From Asaia krungthepensis NRIC 0535 (GTDB taxonomy: Bacteria; Pseudomonadota; Alphaproteobacteria; Acetobacterales; Acetobacteraceae): 64,000 nucleotides of DNA. Below, piece after piece: positions 1-7,464 of this stretch. The stretch is from the NCBI RefSeq assembly GCF_025995175.1, contig NZ_BAPV01000060.1:124001-188000 (forward strand), in the 5' to 3' direction. The notes under the pieces are model-generated. The model was not told the DNA's origin. It ran no database searches and was given only the letters and a program-made list of their open reading frames with translations. The translations under genes were made by a program, and so were the position numbers. The first letter of the stretch is position 1. Every line of letters starts with the position of its first letter.

Positions 1-777
1 ATCTCGCCTGAGAGCCCTATGCTCTTCGCGGATGTGAGCTACGGATTTTATCCGGTCTATTGCGGCCTGTTCGATCAGCCCTATCAGGAGATCCCGCTCA
101 ATGCCCGGTTCGAGATCGATGTCGAGGATTATGCAATACCGTGCGGAGGGATTGCGATAGCGAACCCCAATGCCAATACAGGTCATGCGATTCCCCTCGA
201 GGCCATCTCGCGTCTCGCCTCGATGCAGCCAGACAGAACCATCATCATCGATGAGGCCTATGTCGATTTTGGCGCGCAATCCGCCATTCGGCTGACGGAG
301 GAACACGACAACCTTCTGGTCGTACAGACCCTCTCCAAATCGCGCGCCCTCGCGGGGCTGCGTGTCGGTTACGCCATCGGCCATCCCGACCTTATTGAGG
401 GGCTGGTGCGCGTCAAGGACAGCTTCAACTCCTATCCGCTCAGCCGACTGGCCCAGACCGGAGCCGCCGCCGCCATTGCGGATGATAAATGGCTGACTCA
501 GACGACCCGGCAGGTCATGGCGACCAGAGAGCGATTTGTGCAGAACCTTGCAGGGTTGGGCTTTGACATTCTTCCATCCTGTGCCAATTTTGTTCTCGTG
601 CATCACCCCGCACATCAGGCTGGCGATCTGCTGGCAGGCTTGCGTGAACGTCATATCATCGTGCGACAACTCAGTGCGCCCCGCATACGCGACTGGCTGC
701 GCATCACGATCGGCACGGATGCGGAGATGAGCCGTCTGATCGGGGCCCTTGCCTCCATGGGTCTGACGACGCGCTGA
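1..777 (+). CDS. hisC: Histidinol-phosphate aminotransferase-type enzyme, 5' end missing
   Basis: The frame is open from the first base, so the N-terminus lies outside the window; about 258 residues remain. It is a fold-type I PLP aminotransferase of the HisC branch, which transaminates imidazole-acetol phosphate with glutamate in histidine biosynthesis. Visible family signatures are NPNANTG, IIDEAYVDF (the aspartate that contacts the PLP ring nitrogen) and TLSKSRALAGLRVGY, whose lysine is the expected Schiff-base residue. The C-terminal RQLSAPRIRDWLRITIGT matches the substrate arginine region of HisC. Related enzymes act on other phosphorylated or aromatic substrates (CobD, aromatic aminotransferases). 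No his genes are visible beside it, so the exact substrate is an inference. Confidence 0.85.
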   Translation: MSPESPMLFADVSYGFYPVYCGLFDQPYQEIPLNARFEIDVEDYAIPCGGIAIANPNANTGHAIPLEAISRLASMQPDRTIIIDEAYVDFGAQSAIRLTEEHDNLLVVQTLSKSRALAGLRVGYAIGHPDLIEGLVRVKDSFNSYPLSRLAQTGAAAAIADDKWLTQTTRQVMATRERFVQNLAGLGFDILPSCANFVLVHHPAHQAGDLLAGLRERHIIVRQLSAPRIRDWLRITIGTDAEMSRLIGALASMGLTTR

Positions 778-906
778 TATACGGCGCCCGCCCGCCCCTC
801 CGACAAAAACCGGATGAGGGCCTGTCCGGATGCTTGCGCGCGTCCGGCAGAGTCCATGCAATGAAGAATCCCGGCTACAGCCGGACAGGAAAAGAAAGAG
901 TCGACC

Positions 907-1191
907 ATGCGCACCTATACGGGACAGCTTTCCGACAACCAGCCGATCCGTCGCAACCTGGCGGAGAAACAGAAGCAGTTGCGCGACCTGAAGGAAACCT
1001 TGGCCACAATGAAGCCGCATACCTCCCCTTCCCTCAGGGAGAGCGTGCAGCGTCGTATCCGCGAACTCGAAGTCGAGATCCGCGCAGCTTCCCGCGAGGA
1101 CAAGCCCGCAACATCGGAAAGGCCCCAGCGGCAGGAACGCCCGCGTCGTGCGCCGCGCCGCGCTCACCACGCCGAAACATTCGGCGAGTAA
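907..1191 (+). CDS. Small charged coiled-coil protein, unknown function
   Basis: A 94-residue protein rich in Arg, Lys, Glu and Gln. Residues 14-60 look like one continuous helix that could form a coiled coil (NLAEKQKQLRDLKETL followed by SVQRRIRELEVEIR). The last 30 residues are Arg/Pro-rich and basic, probably disordered. There is no signal peptide or membrane segment. A purine-rich stretch about 8 bases before the ATG can act as ribosome binding site. I do not recognise a family. It lies between the HisC-type gene and the aminopeptidase on the same strand, with gaps of 129 and 88 bases, so co-transcription is possible. Confidence 0.65.
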   Translation: MRTYTGQLSDNQPIRRNLAEKQKQLRDLKETLATMKPHTSPSLRESVQRRIRELEVEIRAASREDKPATSERPQRQERPRRAPRRAHHAETFGE

Positions 1192-1279
1192 ATTGCGTCG
1201 GTTCCAGACCGGGATCAGGGCCGTCCCCTGAGGGCAGCTACCGGGCCGGAACGCGCTCAGTTCTTGAGGAGATATCGTG

Positions 1280-2521
1280 ATGTCTGAAGCCACCCTCCCC
1301 TTCGCAGATCGTCTGGACAGGCTTGGCGAAGTTGCCGTCAGGATCGGGCTCAATCTCCAGCCCGGTCAGGAACTGGTCGTCTCGGCGCCGCTGGAGGCCG
1401 TTGCACTCGTCAGGCGCATCACCGAACATGCCTACCGGGCGGGCGCCAGCCTCGTCACGACGCAGTACAGCGATGACGAAGCCACACTGGCCCGTTATCG
1501 CTTTGCCTCTGATGATGCGCTCGACCACTCCGCCCAGTGGATGGCCGATGGTATTGCCCGCGCGTATCGCGAGGGGGCGGCGCGACTGGCGATTACGGGC
1601 AGCAACCCGACCCTGCTCAACGGCCAGGATCCCGCGCGCGTCTCCCGGGCGAGCCGTGCTGCATCGCGCGCCAGTCGCGAAGCCATGGAAATTATCACCC
1701 GCTTCGATACGAACTGGACCATTGTCGCTTTTGCCACCTCTGCCTGGTCACAGCAGGTATTCCCCGGACTGCCGGCTGAAGAGGCCCAGGCACGGCTGTG
1801 GGACGCAATCTTTGCCTCCTCACGACTCGACGCCCCCGACCCGGTGATCGCGTGGCAGCAGCATAACGCAGCCCTGCATGCCAAGGCGGCGATGCTGAAC
1901 GACCGTCGCTTCCACACCTTGCATTTCACCGGCCCCGGCACAGATCTGCGCGTCGGGTTGGCGGATGGCCATGCCTGGGCAGGCGGCTCCGAGCGCACGA
2001 CAAACGGTATCGACTGCAACCCGAATATCCCCACCGAGGAGGTATTCACCACCCCTCACAGTCATCGCGTCAGCGGTCATGTTTCGAGCACGAAGCCGCT
2101 CTTTCATCAGGGTACGCTTATTGACGATATCCGCGTGACATTCGAGGACGGTCGGATCATCGAGTCCCATGCAGGCAAGGGCGAAGACGCGCTGCGCCGT
2201 ATTCTGGAGACCGATGATGGCGCCGCTCGTCTGGGCGAGGTCGCTCTCGTGCCGCACGCATCGCCGATTTCCGATACGGGCATCCTCTTTCGCAATACGC
2301 TGTTCGATGAGAACGCATCCAGCCATATCGCACTCGGGCAGGCCTACACGAAATGCCTGTTCGATACCGAGGGCGCGAGCCCGGACGAACTGGCATCACG
2401 CGGGGCTAATATGAGCATGATCCATATCGACTGGATGATCGGCTCGGACAAGATCGATCTCGATGGCCTCTACGAGGACGGCACGGCCACGCCGCTGATG
2501 CGCAAAGGAGAATGGGTATGA
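1280..2521 (+). CDS. M29-family metalloaminopeptidase
   Basis: A cytoplasmic aminopeptidase of MEROPS family M29 (aminopeptidase T/AmpS/PepS type), which removes N-terminal residues using a two-metal centre. The 413-residue length is normal. Expected metal-ligand regions are present in order: NIPTEEVFTTPH (Glu), GEVALVPHASP, SSHIALGQAYTKC (His and Tyr) and MSMIHIDWMIG (His and Asp). GTG (1277) and ATG (1280) are adjacent in frame; I choose the ATG because AGGAGA at 1267-1272 then has a 7-base spacer. The stop codon overlaps the start of the next gene, so the two are probably translationally coupled. Confidence 0.9.
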   Translation: MSEATLPFADRLDRLGEVAVRIGLNLQPGQELVVSAPLEAVALVRRITEHAYRAGASLVTTQYSDDEATLARYRFASDDALDHSAQWMADGIARAYREGAARLAITGSNPTLLNGQDPARVSRASRAASRASREAMEIITRFDTNWTIVAFATSAWSQQVFPGLPAEEAQARLWDAIFASSRLDAPDPVIAWQQHNAALHAKAAMLNDRRFHTLHFTGPGTDLRVGLADGHAWAGGSERTTNGIDCNPNIPTEEVFTTPHSHRVSGHVSSTKPLFHQGTLIDDIRVTFEDGRIIESHAGKGEDALRRILETDDGAARLGEVALVPHASPISDTGILFRNTLFDENASSHIALGQAYTKCLFDTEGASPDELASRGANMSMIHIDWMIGSDKIDLDGLYEDGTATPLMRKGEWV

Positions 2522-3069
2522 TCTTACGTCTTAAAACAGCCTCACGGTGCGCAGCCCTCCTTCCGGCGCTAGGCCTGACGACGCCGTCCCTCACGACCGC
2601 GGAAGCCCAAACAATGCAAACGCAAGGAATGCCGCCCCAGGCCATGCCGGGACAATCAGCCCCGGCACAATCGGGCAGCATTTCTCCTGAAATGCGCCAG
2701 GATATCGAAACCGGATTGCGCTATCCCCTCCCCGCAGATTTCATGTCCCGCGCAGCCCAGACACTTCAGGCGCTGCAGGCGGCCAATATCCGCCCGCCGA
2801 ATTCAACCCAACTTTCTCTCCGGGCCACCATAGCGCAGATTGCCTCGATTCCTGGCGTCCCCGAGATCCTGAATGCCCATGGATTCACGCCTGAGACTTT
2901 TCTAATGGGTATGACGGCTTTCGGTATGACGCTGGCCGCAACAAACGGTCAGGCTTTGCCAGCAGGGCTCCCAGCACCGAACCCCGCGAATGTGACACTT
3001 TTTCACGCTCATCCGGATCAGGTGACAACACTCATGCAGGCCATGGGCGCACCTCCAGGTCAGAACTGA
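2518..3069 (+). CDS. Secreted protein of unknown function
   Basis: About 183 residues. Residues 1-32 form a signal peptide, with basic residues then a hydrophobic run ending near TTAEAQ. After it comes a Met/Gln/Pro-rich linker (PPQAMPGQSAPAQ) and a helical domain of about 130 residues (FMSRAAQTLQALQAANI, then FLMGMTAFGMTLAA). Two in-frame ATGs exist at 2512 and 2518. The second is preferred because AAAGGAG at 2504-2510 sits 7 bases before it, and it gives an ATGA overlap with the aminopeptidase stop. I do not recognise the domain. Periplasmic location is inferred from the signal peptide alone. Confidence 0.75.
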   Translation: MILRLKTASRCAALLPALGLTTPSLTTAEAQTMQTQGMPPQAMPGQSAPAQSGSISPEMRQDIETGLRYPLPADFMSRAAQTLQALQAANIRPPNSTQLSLRATIAQIASIPGVPEILNAHGFTPETFLMGMTAFGMTLAATNGQALPAGLPAPNPANVTLFHAHPDQVTTLMQAMGAPPGQN

Positions 3070-3157
3070 TTACGCGCAGACCCTGCGCCCGACAGCAACG
3101 CAGTTGAGCGCGCAGGCATGAGACATCGATCTGACTGACACCCCTGAGGAAAATTCC

Positions 3158-3589
3158 GTGACGAAAGAGTTCAGGCTGGACCCGACCACGCTCCCTGCCG
3201 CCCCCATGCTGGAACTGGCACAATCGGGGTTCCTCGTGAGAGCAGAAAGGGAAACACCCGAGAACGGTGTTCCTGCCTTTATGCTTTCTGAGGATTGGAA
3301 GACACTCGAACACCGTTTTGCATCAAATAACGCGGAGCATGCCAAGACGGGAAGCGGCTTGCTGTCTGCTGTCGAGAACGCGACGAGACGTCTGATGGGG
3401 CATGCTGCGGAGGCCCTGGCAAATAGTGCTCCGGGCGAAATCGGATCGACATTGAGCCTGCGGACAGACCTGTTCGCGGAGAATGCAGAAACCTTTCTCT
3501 CCTTCCTGCGGGACCAGACCTATGAAGTGGCCTGTCTGGTCATCGGGCCGCGTCCCTGGGCATCGGTAGCCCTACCTGACCAAGTCTAG
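3158..3589 (+). CDS. Hypothetical protein, 143 aa
   Basis: Starts with GTG, preceded by CTGAGGA at 3144-3150 with a 7-base spacer. The protein is soluble and mixed in composition, with no signal peptide, membrane segment or recognisable motif. The middle (residues 55-95) looks helical and the end (AENAETFLSFLRDQTYEVACLVIGPRPWASVAL) looks like alternating helix and strand. It is convergent with the FliJ-like gene at 3612-3989, leaving 22 bases between their ends. Good codon use and a clear ribosome binding site argue that it is real. No function is assigned. Confidence 0.6.
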   Translation: MTKEFRLDPTTLPAAPMLELAQSGFLVRAERETPENGVPAFMLSEDWKTLEHRFASNNAEHAKTGSGLLSAVENATRRLMGHAAEALANSAPGEIGSTLSLRTDLFAENAETFLSFLRDQTYEVACLVIGPRPWASVALPDQV

Positions 3590-3611
3590 CGACGCAGAAA
3601 AAGGAGATGGC

Positions 3612-3989
3612 TCAGGGTACTACAGAAGGCCTGGGACCATTCTCTGAGCTGACCGGACTGGGATCACTGTTGCCTTTACGGCGCGCTGCAGCACGCGCCT
3701 GGATGAAGGCCTGATAGGCAACCGCGACATCAATCGCGACCTCGCGCTCCGCAACGCGGGCGCGCTCTATGGCGGCTCGGGCTTCGGGCAGCCAATTGAC
3801 GAAGCCCTCCACAGCACAATCCTCATCATCCGACGCCAGGACGGAGCGCTCCGCAGTAACGATATCTGCCTCCGCGTTACGCCTCGCCCGGCGTACCCCC
3901 GTCTCCCGGCGGAGTATGGCTGTAAGAGCCTGCGCCCTGTCCATCATCTCATGCCAACGCTGCAGCCTGCTGCTTTTCCTGATTCGCAC
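3612..3989 (-). CDS. Small helical protein, possibly FliJ-like
   Basis: A 125-residue, Arg/Ala/Glu-rich protein that appears helical almost throughout: RLQRWHEMMDRAQALTAILRR, then a break with a Trp (FVNWLPEARAAIERARVAE), then a second helix and a short Pro/Ser tail. FliJ, the coiled-coil chaperone and ATPase stalk of flagellar type III export, has this length, two-helix layout and a similar Trp-containing turn. As I recall, fliI/fliJ lie next to ctrA in several alphaproteobacteria, which fits the divergent ctrA at 4446. No flagellar ATPase gene is adjacent, so the FliJ label is tentative and rests on shape and neighbourhood, not on a specific motif. Confidence 0.4.
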   Translation of the reverse strand: MRIRKSSRLQRWHEMMDRAQALTAILRRETGVRRARRNAEADIVTAERSVLASDDEDCAVEGFVNWLPEARAAIERARVAEREVAIDVAVAYQAFIQARAAARRKGNSDPSPVSSENGPRPSVVP

Positions 3990-4445
3990 GGCACCTACTT
4001 CTCACTTCAACTCATCAGGCACACGGTAGGGAAAGAGCACCGCCCCCTGGGACGGCATCTAAACGGAGTGACACAGGCTCAACGATGCGAGCACCGTACC
4101 ACTCTCTCAGATCACGCCCTCACCCAGGTCTTCGTGATACAACCTGAGCGCGCATCAATTGATGCCGCGAAGTCTTCGCTTTCCCACCCGTAGCTGGGCC
4201 ACGTCAAAAGCCGTTAAACACAATGATGTTAGTGCTATACAAAACTCTCGGCCAGCGGACAAATCTACGTTTTTCGCTCTTTTTCAACGAAGGTATCAGT
4301 CGCTCATTACGAAGAAATCGTAAGGTTTATACGTTAAAGACTCGTTACTTATCGGAAGAAATGTTTTTGCTCCAAGCAAGTATTTTTCTTGCGGGCAGCA
4401 ACCTCAGGTAGTAACAAGCGATCATCAACCCCGGAGATTGATGAG
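3990..4445. promoter_or_regulatory. AT-rich divergent intergenic region upstream of ctrA
   Basis: A 456-base gap between the FliJ-like gene and ctrA. The ctrA-proximal half (about 4200-4400) is clearly more AT-rich than the flanking genes, as expected for a regulated promoter. I see no convincing gene in it: the short open frames lack ribosome binding sites and protein-like composition. It contains the CtrA-box-like site listed separately at 4334-4348. GGAG about 8 bases before the ATG at 4446 is the ctrA ribosome binding site. Confidence 0.55.
4334..4348. promoter_or_regulatory. CtrA-box-like site containing a GAnTC motif
   Basis: TTAA at 4334-4337 is followed after exactly seven bases by TTAC, one mismatch from the CtrA consensus TTAA-N7-TTAA. 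The spacer contains GACTC (4339-4343), a GAnTC site of the CcrM methyltransferase of alphaproteobacteria. It lies about 100 bases upstream of ctrA. In Caulobacter, ctrA transcription depends on both CtrA itself and GAnTC methylation, so autoregulation is plausible but unproven here. Confidence 0.4.
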
Positions 4446-5189
4446 ATGCGCCTCCTCCTCGTGGAAAGCGATCAAGCTACAGCCCAAGCGCTGATCAAGA
4501 CACTCAAACAGGGCGGCATTACTGTTGACCATGCGCAGACCGGGCATGAAGCAATCGATATGCTGCGCCATTACGACTATGATCTCGCACTGACTGAACT
4601 GACTCTGGAAGATCTCGAGGGCTTTGAGGTCATCCGTCGCGTGCGGAAAACGCAAATACACACGCCCATTATTGTGCTGAGCGGCATGAACCGCCCCCAG
4701 GCAAAAATAAAGGCTTTCCACGCAGGGGCGGATGACTACATCACGAAGCCTTTCGATACTGACGAGCTCCTGGCGAGACTTCAGGCCGTCTTGCGCCGTT
4801 CCCGCGGATTCAGCACCACAGTCATGACCGTCGGTCCCCTCTCGCTCGATCTGAATGCGAAAAGTGCTTCCGTCAACGGTAACCACGTGCAGCTGACTGG
4901 CAAGGAATACGCCATTCTCGAGCTTCTCGTCCTGAGGCGTGGAAATGTGCTGACGAAGGACGCCTTTCTGAATCACCTTTATGGTGGGATCGACGAGCCG
5001 GAGATGAAAATCATCGACGTCTTCATCTGCAAGCTACGTCGTAAATTACAGCAATTCGGCGCAGGACATCTTATCGGTACAGTATGGGGCCGCGGCTATG
5101 TGCTGCGCGAGGAGGCCAAACCGGTCGGCCCGGTGCCGGCCCCGGATGGTACACAAGTCGAAACGAAAGCTCTGCAACCTTCGCTCTAA
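4446..5189 (+). CDS. ctrA: CtrA-family cell-cycle response regulator with Glu at the phospho-acceptor position
   Basis: An OmpR-type regulator of 247 residues: receiver (1-118) plus winged helix (about 125-225). The winged-helix part carries CtrA hallmarks: LTGKEYAILELLVLRRG, FLNHLYGGIDEPEMKIIDVF and WGRGYVLR. In Caulobacter, CtrA binds TTAA-N7-TTAA sites, silences the origin and switches on division and flagellar genes after phosphorylation at Asp51. Here residue 51 is Glu (codon GAA at 4596-4598, in LALTELTLED), and Asp8 of the acidic pocket is Ser (VESDQ). Asp9, Ser79 and Lys101 are kept. The C-terminus is a longer Pro-rich tail ending QPSL rather than the Ala-Ala tag used for ClpXP turnover. 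The start is set by homology (MRLLL); an in-frame ATG at 4389 is judged too early. Confidence 0.92.
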   Translation: MRLLLVESDQATAQALIKTLKQGGITVDHAQTGHEAIDMLRHYDYDLALTELTLEDLEGFEVIRRVRKTQIHTPIIVLSGMNRPQAKIKAFHAGADDYITKPFDTDELLARLQAVLRRSRGFSTTVMTVGPLSLDLNAKSASVNGNHVQLTGKEYAILELLVLRRGNVLTKDAFLNHLYGGIDEPEMKIIDVFICKLRRKLQQFGAGHLIGTVWGRGYVLREEAKPVGPVPAPDGTQVETKALQPSL

Positions 5190-5986
5190 GAGGGCGATTT
5201 CATGTTCGGGGCATGATTCATGGGGCGAGCAGAGCCTTTTCCCCAGGGGGGCGCCTGAAGGATTGCCTGACGCACGAAGAGACGCGCCTGTGCGACGGCT
5301 TTCCTGACGCTCGCTCCCTGGGCCAGACCGACGGCTATGGCGCTCGCGAGGGTACACCCGGTGCCATGAGTATGAAGGGTTTCGATCCTGGGGTCCTGGT
5401 ACCGCAGGCTTCCTTCGAGACCCGTGAGAATATCCACGACTAGATCCCCGGGGAGATGGCCCCCTTTAGCGAGCACCCATTCTATCTGATGTTCTGCTCG
5501 AAGGAAGGTCGCTGCATGTTCCATCTCGCCCTCGGTTTCTACACCCTGGCCGCTCAGGGCCGTGAGTTCGGGCAGGTTCGGTGTCAGCATGAAAGCATGA
5601 CGATAGAGTCGCGCGAATGCAGCCTCGCCGTCATCGGTCATCAGACGCGCACCGCTCGTAGCGACCATGACCGGATCGATGACGCAACGGATGCCAGGAT
5701 AGCGCGCAAGCGTATCGCCCACGGCCTCCATGATCGCTGCGTTACCAAGCATGCCCAGCTTGATGATGTTCGCTCCCAGATCGTCCAACACGACACGTAT
5801 CTGGTCCGCAACCAGGCCCGGTGAGAGATACTCTATGCCGATGACGCCCTGCGTGTTCTGCGCTGTAACCGCCGTGATGGCAGTCATCGCGAAACCGCCG
5901 AATGCGCTGATCGTCTTGATGTCGGCCTGTATGCCCGCACCGCCCCCCGAATCACTCCCCGCGATGACGAGCACGCGCCCCTTCAT
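5186..5986 (-). CDS. thiD: Hydroxymethylpyrimidine/phosphomethylpyrimidine kinase
   Basis: A 266-residue ribokinase-fold enzyme that phosphorylates HMP and HMP-P to HMP-PP, the pyrimidine half of thiamine. Visible motifs are VLVIAGSDSGGGAGIQADIKT at the N-terminus (substrate loop), VIDPVMVATSGARL in the middle and HGTGCTLASAIA near the C-terminus; the GTGC turn holds the anion hole and catalytic base region. Its ATG shares the A of the glmM stop (TGATG), so it is translated with glmM. Its 3' end overlaps the convergent ctrA by 4 bases, leaving no room for a terminator between them. Confidence 0.93.
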   Translation of the reverse strand: MKGRVLVIAGSDSGGGAGIQADIKTISAFGGFAMTAITAVTAQNTQGVIGIEYLSPGLVADQIRVVLDDLGANIIKLGMLGNAAIMEAVGDTLARYPGIRCVIDPVMVATSGARLMTDDGEAAFARLYRHAFMLTPNLPELTALSGQGVETEGEMEHAATFLRAEHQIEWVLAKGGHLPGDLVVDILTGLEGSLRYQDPRIETLHTHGTGCTLASAIAVGLAQGASVRKAVAQARLFVRQAILQAPPWGKGSARPMNHAPNMKSPS

Positions 5987-7353
5987 CAGGCGGCGACCGC
6001 TTCCTGTACGGCCGTACAGATCGAGGTGACGATTTCCTCGACGAGGGCTGGGTCTTCCGCTTCGACCATGACGCGGATCAGCGGCTCGGTGCCGCTCTTG
6101 CGCAGTACGAGCCGTCCTTTACCGGCCAGTTTAGCTTCCGCTGCCGCACGAGAGCGGGCCAACGTGTCGCTTCCCAGCGGATCACCACCCTGATAGCGCA
6201 CATTGCGCAGCATTTGTGGAAAAGGCTGGAAGACGCGCAGCACCTCACTGGCGGGACGCCCTTCCTCGACGAGCACCGCGAGGACCTGGAGAGCAGCAAT
6301 AAGCCCATCTCCGGTAGTCGCGAAGTCGGAGAGGATCATATGCCCTGACTGCTCGCCACCCAGCCGCAGGCCGTGCTCGCGCATTTTCTCCACGACATAA
6401 CGATCACCGACCGCTGTGCGATGAAGGGTAATGCCGTTTTCAGCCAGAGTCTTTTCGAGCCCCAGATTAGACATGATCGTTGCAACAGCATCATTGCTAC
6501 CGAGCCGCTCATTGCGTTGCAGGAACAGCGTGATCAGACCGAGTATCTGATCTCCGTCGACGATGACGCCCTTCTCATCCACGATGATAACACGATCCGC
6601 ATCTCCATCCAGCGCGATACCCAGATGCGCCTTATGCGCCAGAACCGCCTCCTGAAGGGCCTCGGGATGGGTAGAGCCGCAAGACGCGTTGATGTTCACG
6701 CCATTCGGCTCGCACCCGATCTTGATCACATCTGCCCCTAATTCCCACAAGGCCGTGGGGGCGACCCGATACGCCGCGCCGTTTGCACAATCCAGCACGA
6801 TACGCAGGCCATCCAGCCGCGAGCCCTTGGGGAAGGAAGCCTTTGCTGCCTCGATGTAGCGACCCGCTGCATCATTGAGCCGGGAGGCGCGGCCGACTTC
6901 TTCCGGCGGGGCCATCTGCGCTGTCAGATCCTGATCGATGAGCGACTCGATTTCTGCCTCGACCTCGTCAGAGAGCTTGTACCCATCCGGACCGAAGAGC
7001 TTGATGCCGTTATCGTAGAACGGGTTGTGCGATGCGGAGATCATGACACCCAGATCTGCACGCAGAGAACGCGTGAGCATGGCAATGGCCGGGGTGGGCA
7101 GAGGACCAACCAGAATGACGTCCATGCCGGCCGAGAGAAAACCGGAGACGAGGGCGCTCTCGATCATGTAGCCTGAGAGTCTGGTGTCCTTGCCAAGCAC
7201 AACACTGTGTCGGTGGGCGCCGCGGCGAAAATACAGCCCGGCAGCCTGACCAAGGCTCAGCGCAACATCGACCGTCATGGGAAAGCTGTTCGCCTTGCCG
7301 CGTATCCCATCGGTGCCGAACAGCTTGCGGCCTGACTTCAGTTCTTTGCTCAT
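5986..7353 (-). CDS. glmM: Phosphoglucosamine mutase
   Basis: Interconverts glucosamine-6-phosphate and glucosamine-1-phosphate on the way to UDP-GlcNAc for peptidoglycan and lipopolysaccharide. The 455-residue length is normal. Motifs in order: FGTDGIRG near residue 12, ISASHNP with the phospho-accepting Ser108, the metal-binding LDGDADR loop, GGEQSGH for sugar recognition, and [14 protein letters not shown] near the C-terminus. AGGAAGG precedes the ATG. It follows ftsH on the same strand after a strong terminator-like hairpin and is coupled to thiD. The ftsH-glmM order is common among bacteria. Confidence 0.96.
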   Translation of the reverse strand: MSKELKSGRKLFGTDGIRGKANSFPMTVDVALSLGQAAGLYFRRGAHRHSVVLGKDTRLSGYMIESALVSGFLSAGMDVILVGPLPTPAIAMLTRSLRADLGVMISASHNPFYDNGIKLFGPDGYKLSDEVEAEIESLIDQDLTAQMAPPEEVGRASRLNDAAGRYIEAAKASFPKGSRLDGLRIVLDCANGAAYRVAPTALWELGADVIKIGCEPNGVNINASCGSTHPEALQEAVLAHKAHLGIALDGDADRVIIVDEKGVIVDGDQILGLITLFLQRNERLGSNDAVATIMSNLGLEKTLAENGITLHRTAVGDRYVVEKMREHGLRLGGEQSGHMILSDFATTGDGLIAALQVLAVLVEEGRPASEVLRVFQPFPQMLRNVRYQGGDPLGSDTLARSRAAAEAKLAGKGRLVLRKSGTEPLIRVMVEAEDPALVEEIVTSICTAVQEAVAA

Positions 7354-7422
7354 ACTGGCCCTTCCTGACGCGTCTCGCTGCGCGAGATATCCAGGAGTTC
7401 AAGCACACTAACCCCCATGAAA

Positions 7423-7444
7423 AAAGGGGGCTTGCGCCCCCTTT
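7423..7444 (-). terminator. Rho-independent terminator after ftsH
   Basis: A 9-bp stem (AAAGGGGGC / GCCCCCTTT on the given strand) with a 4-base loop. On the minus strand it is followed by a run of T residues (the A run from 7419). It lies 20 bases after the ftsH stop and would separate ftsH from glmM, at least partly. Confidence 0.8.
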
Positions 7445-7464
7445 ATTTCACATATTCTGACAGA

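Noticed and set aside
4223-4411. 62-codon plus-strand frame just before ctrA
   Set aside because: No ribosome binding site, and it covers the AT-rich promoter with the CtrA-box-like site.
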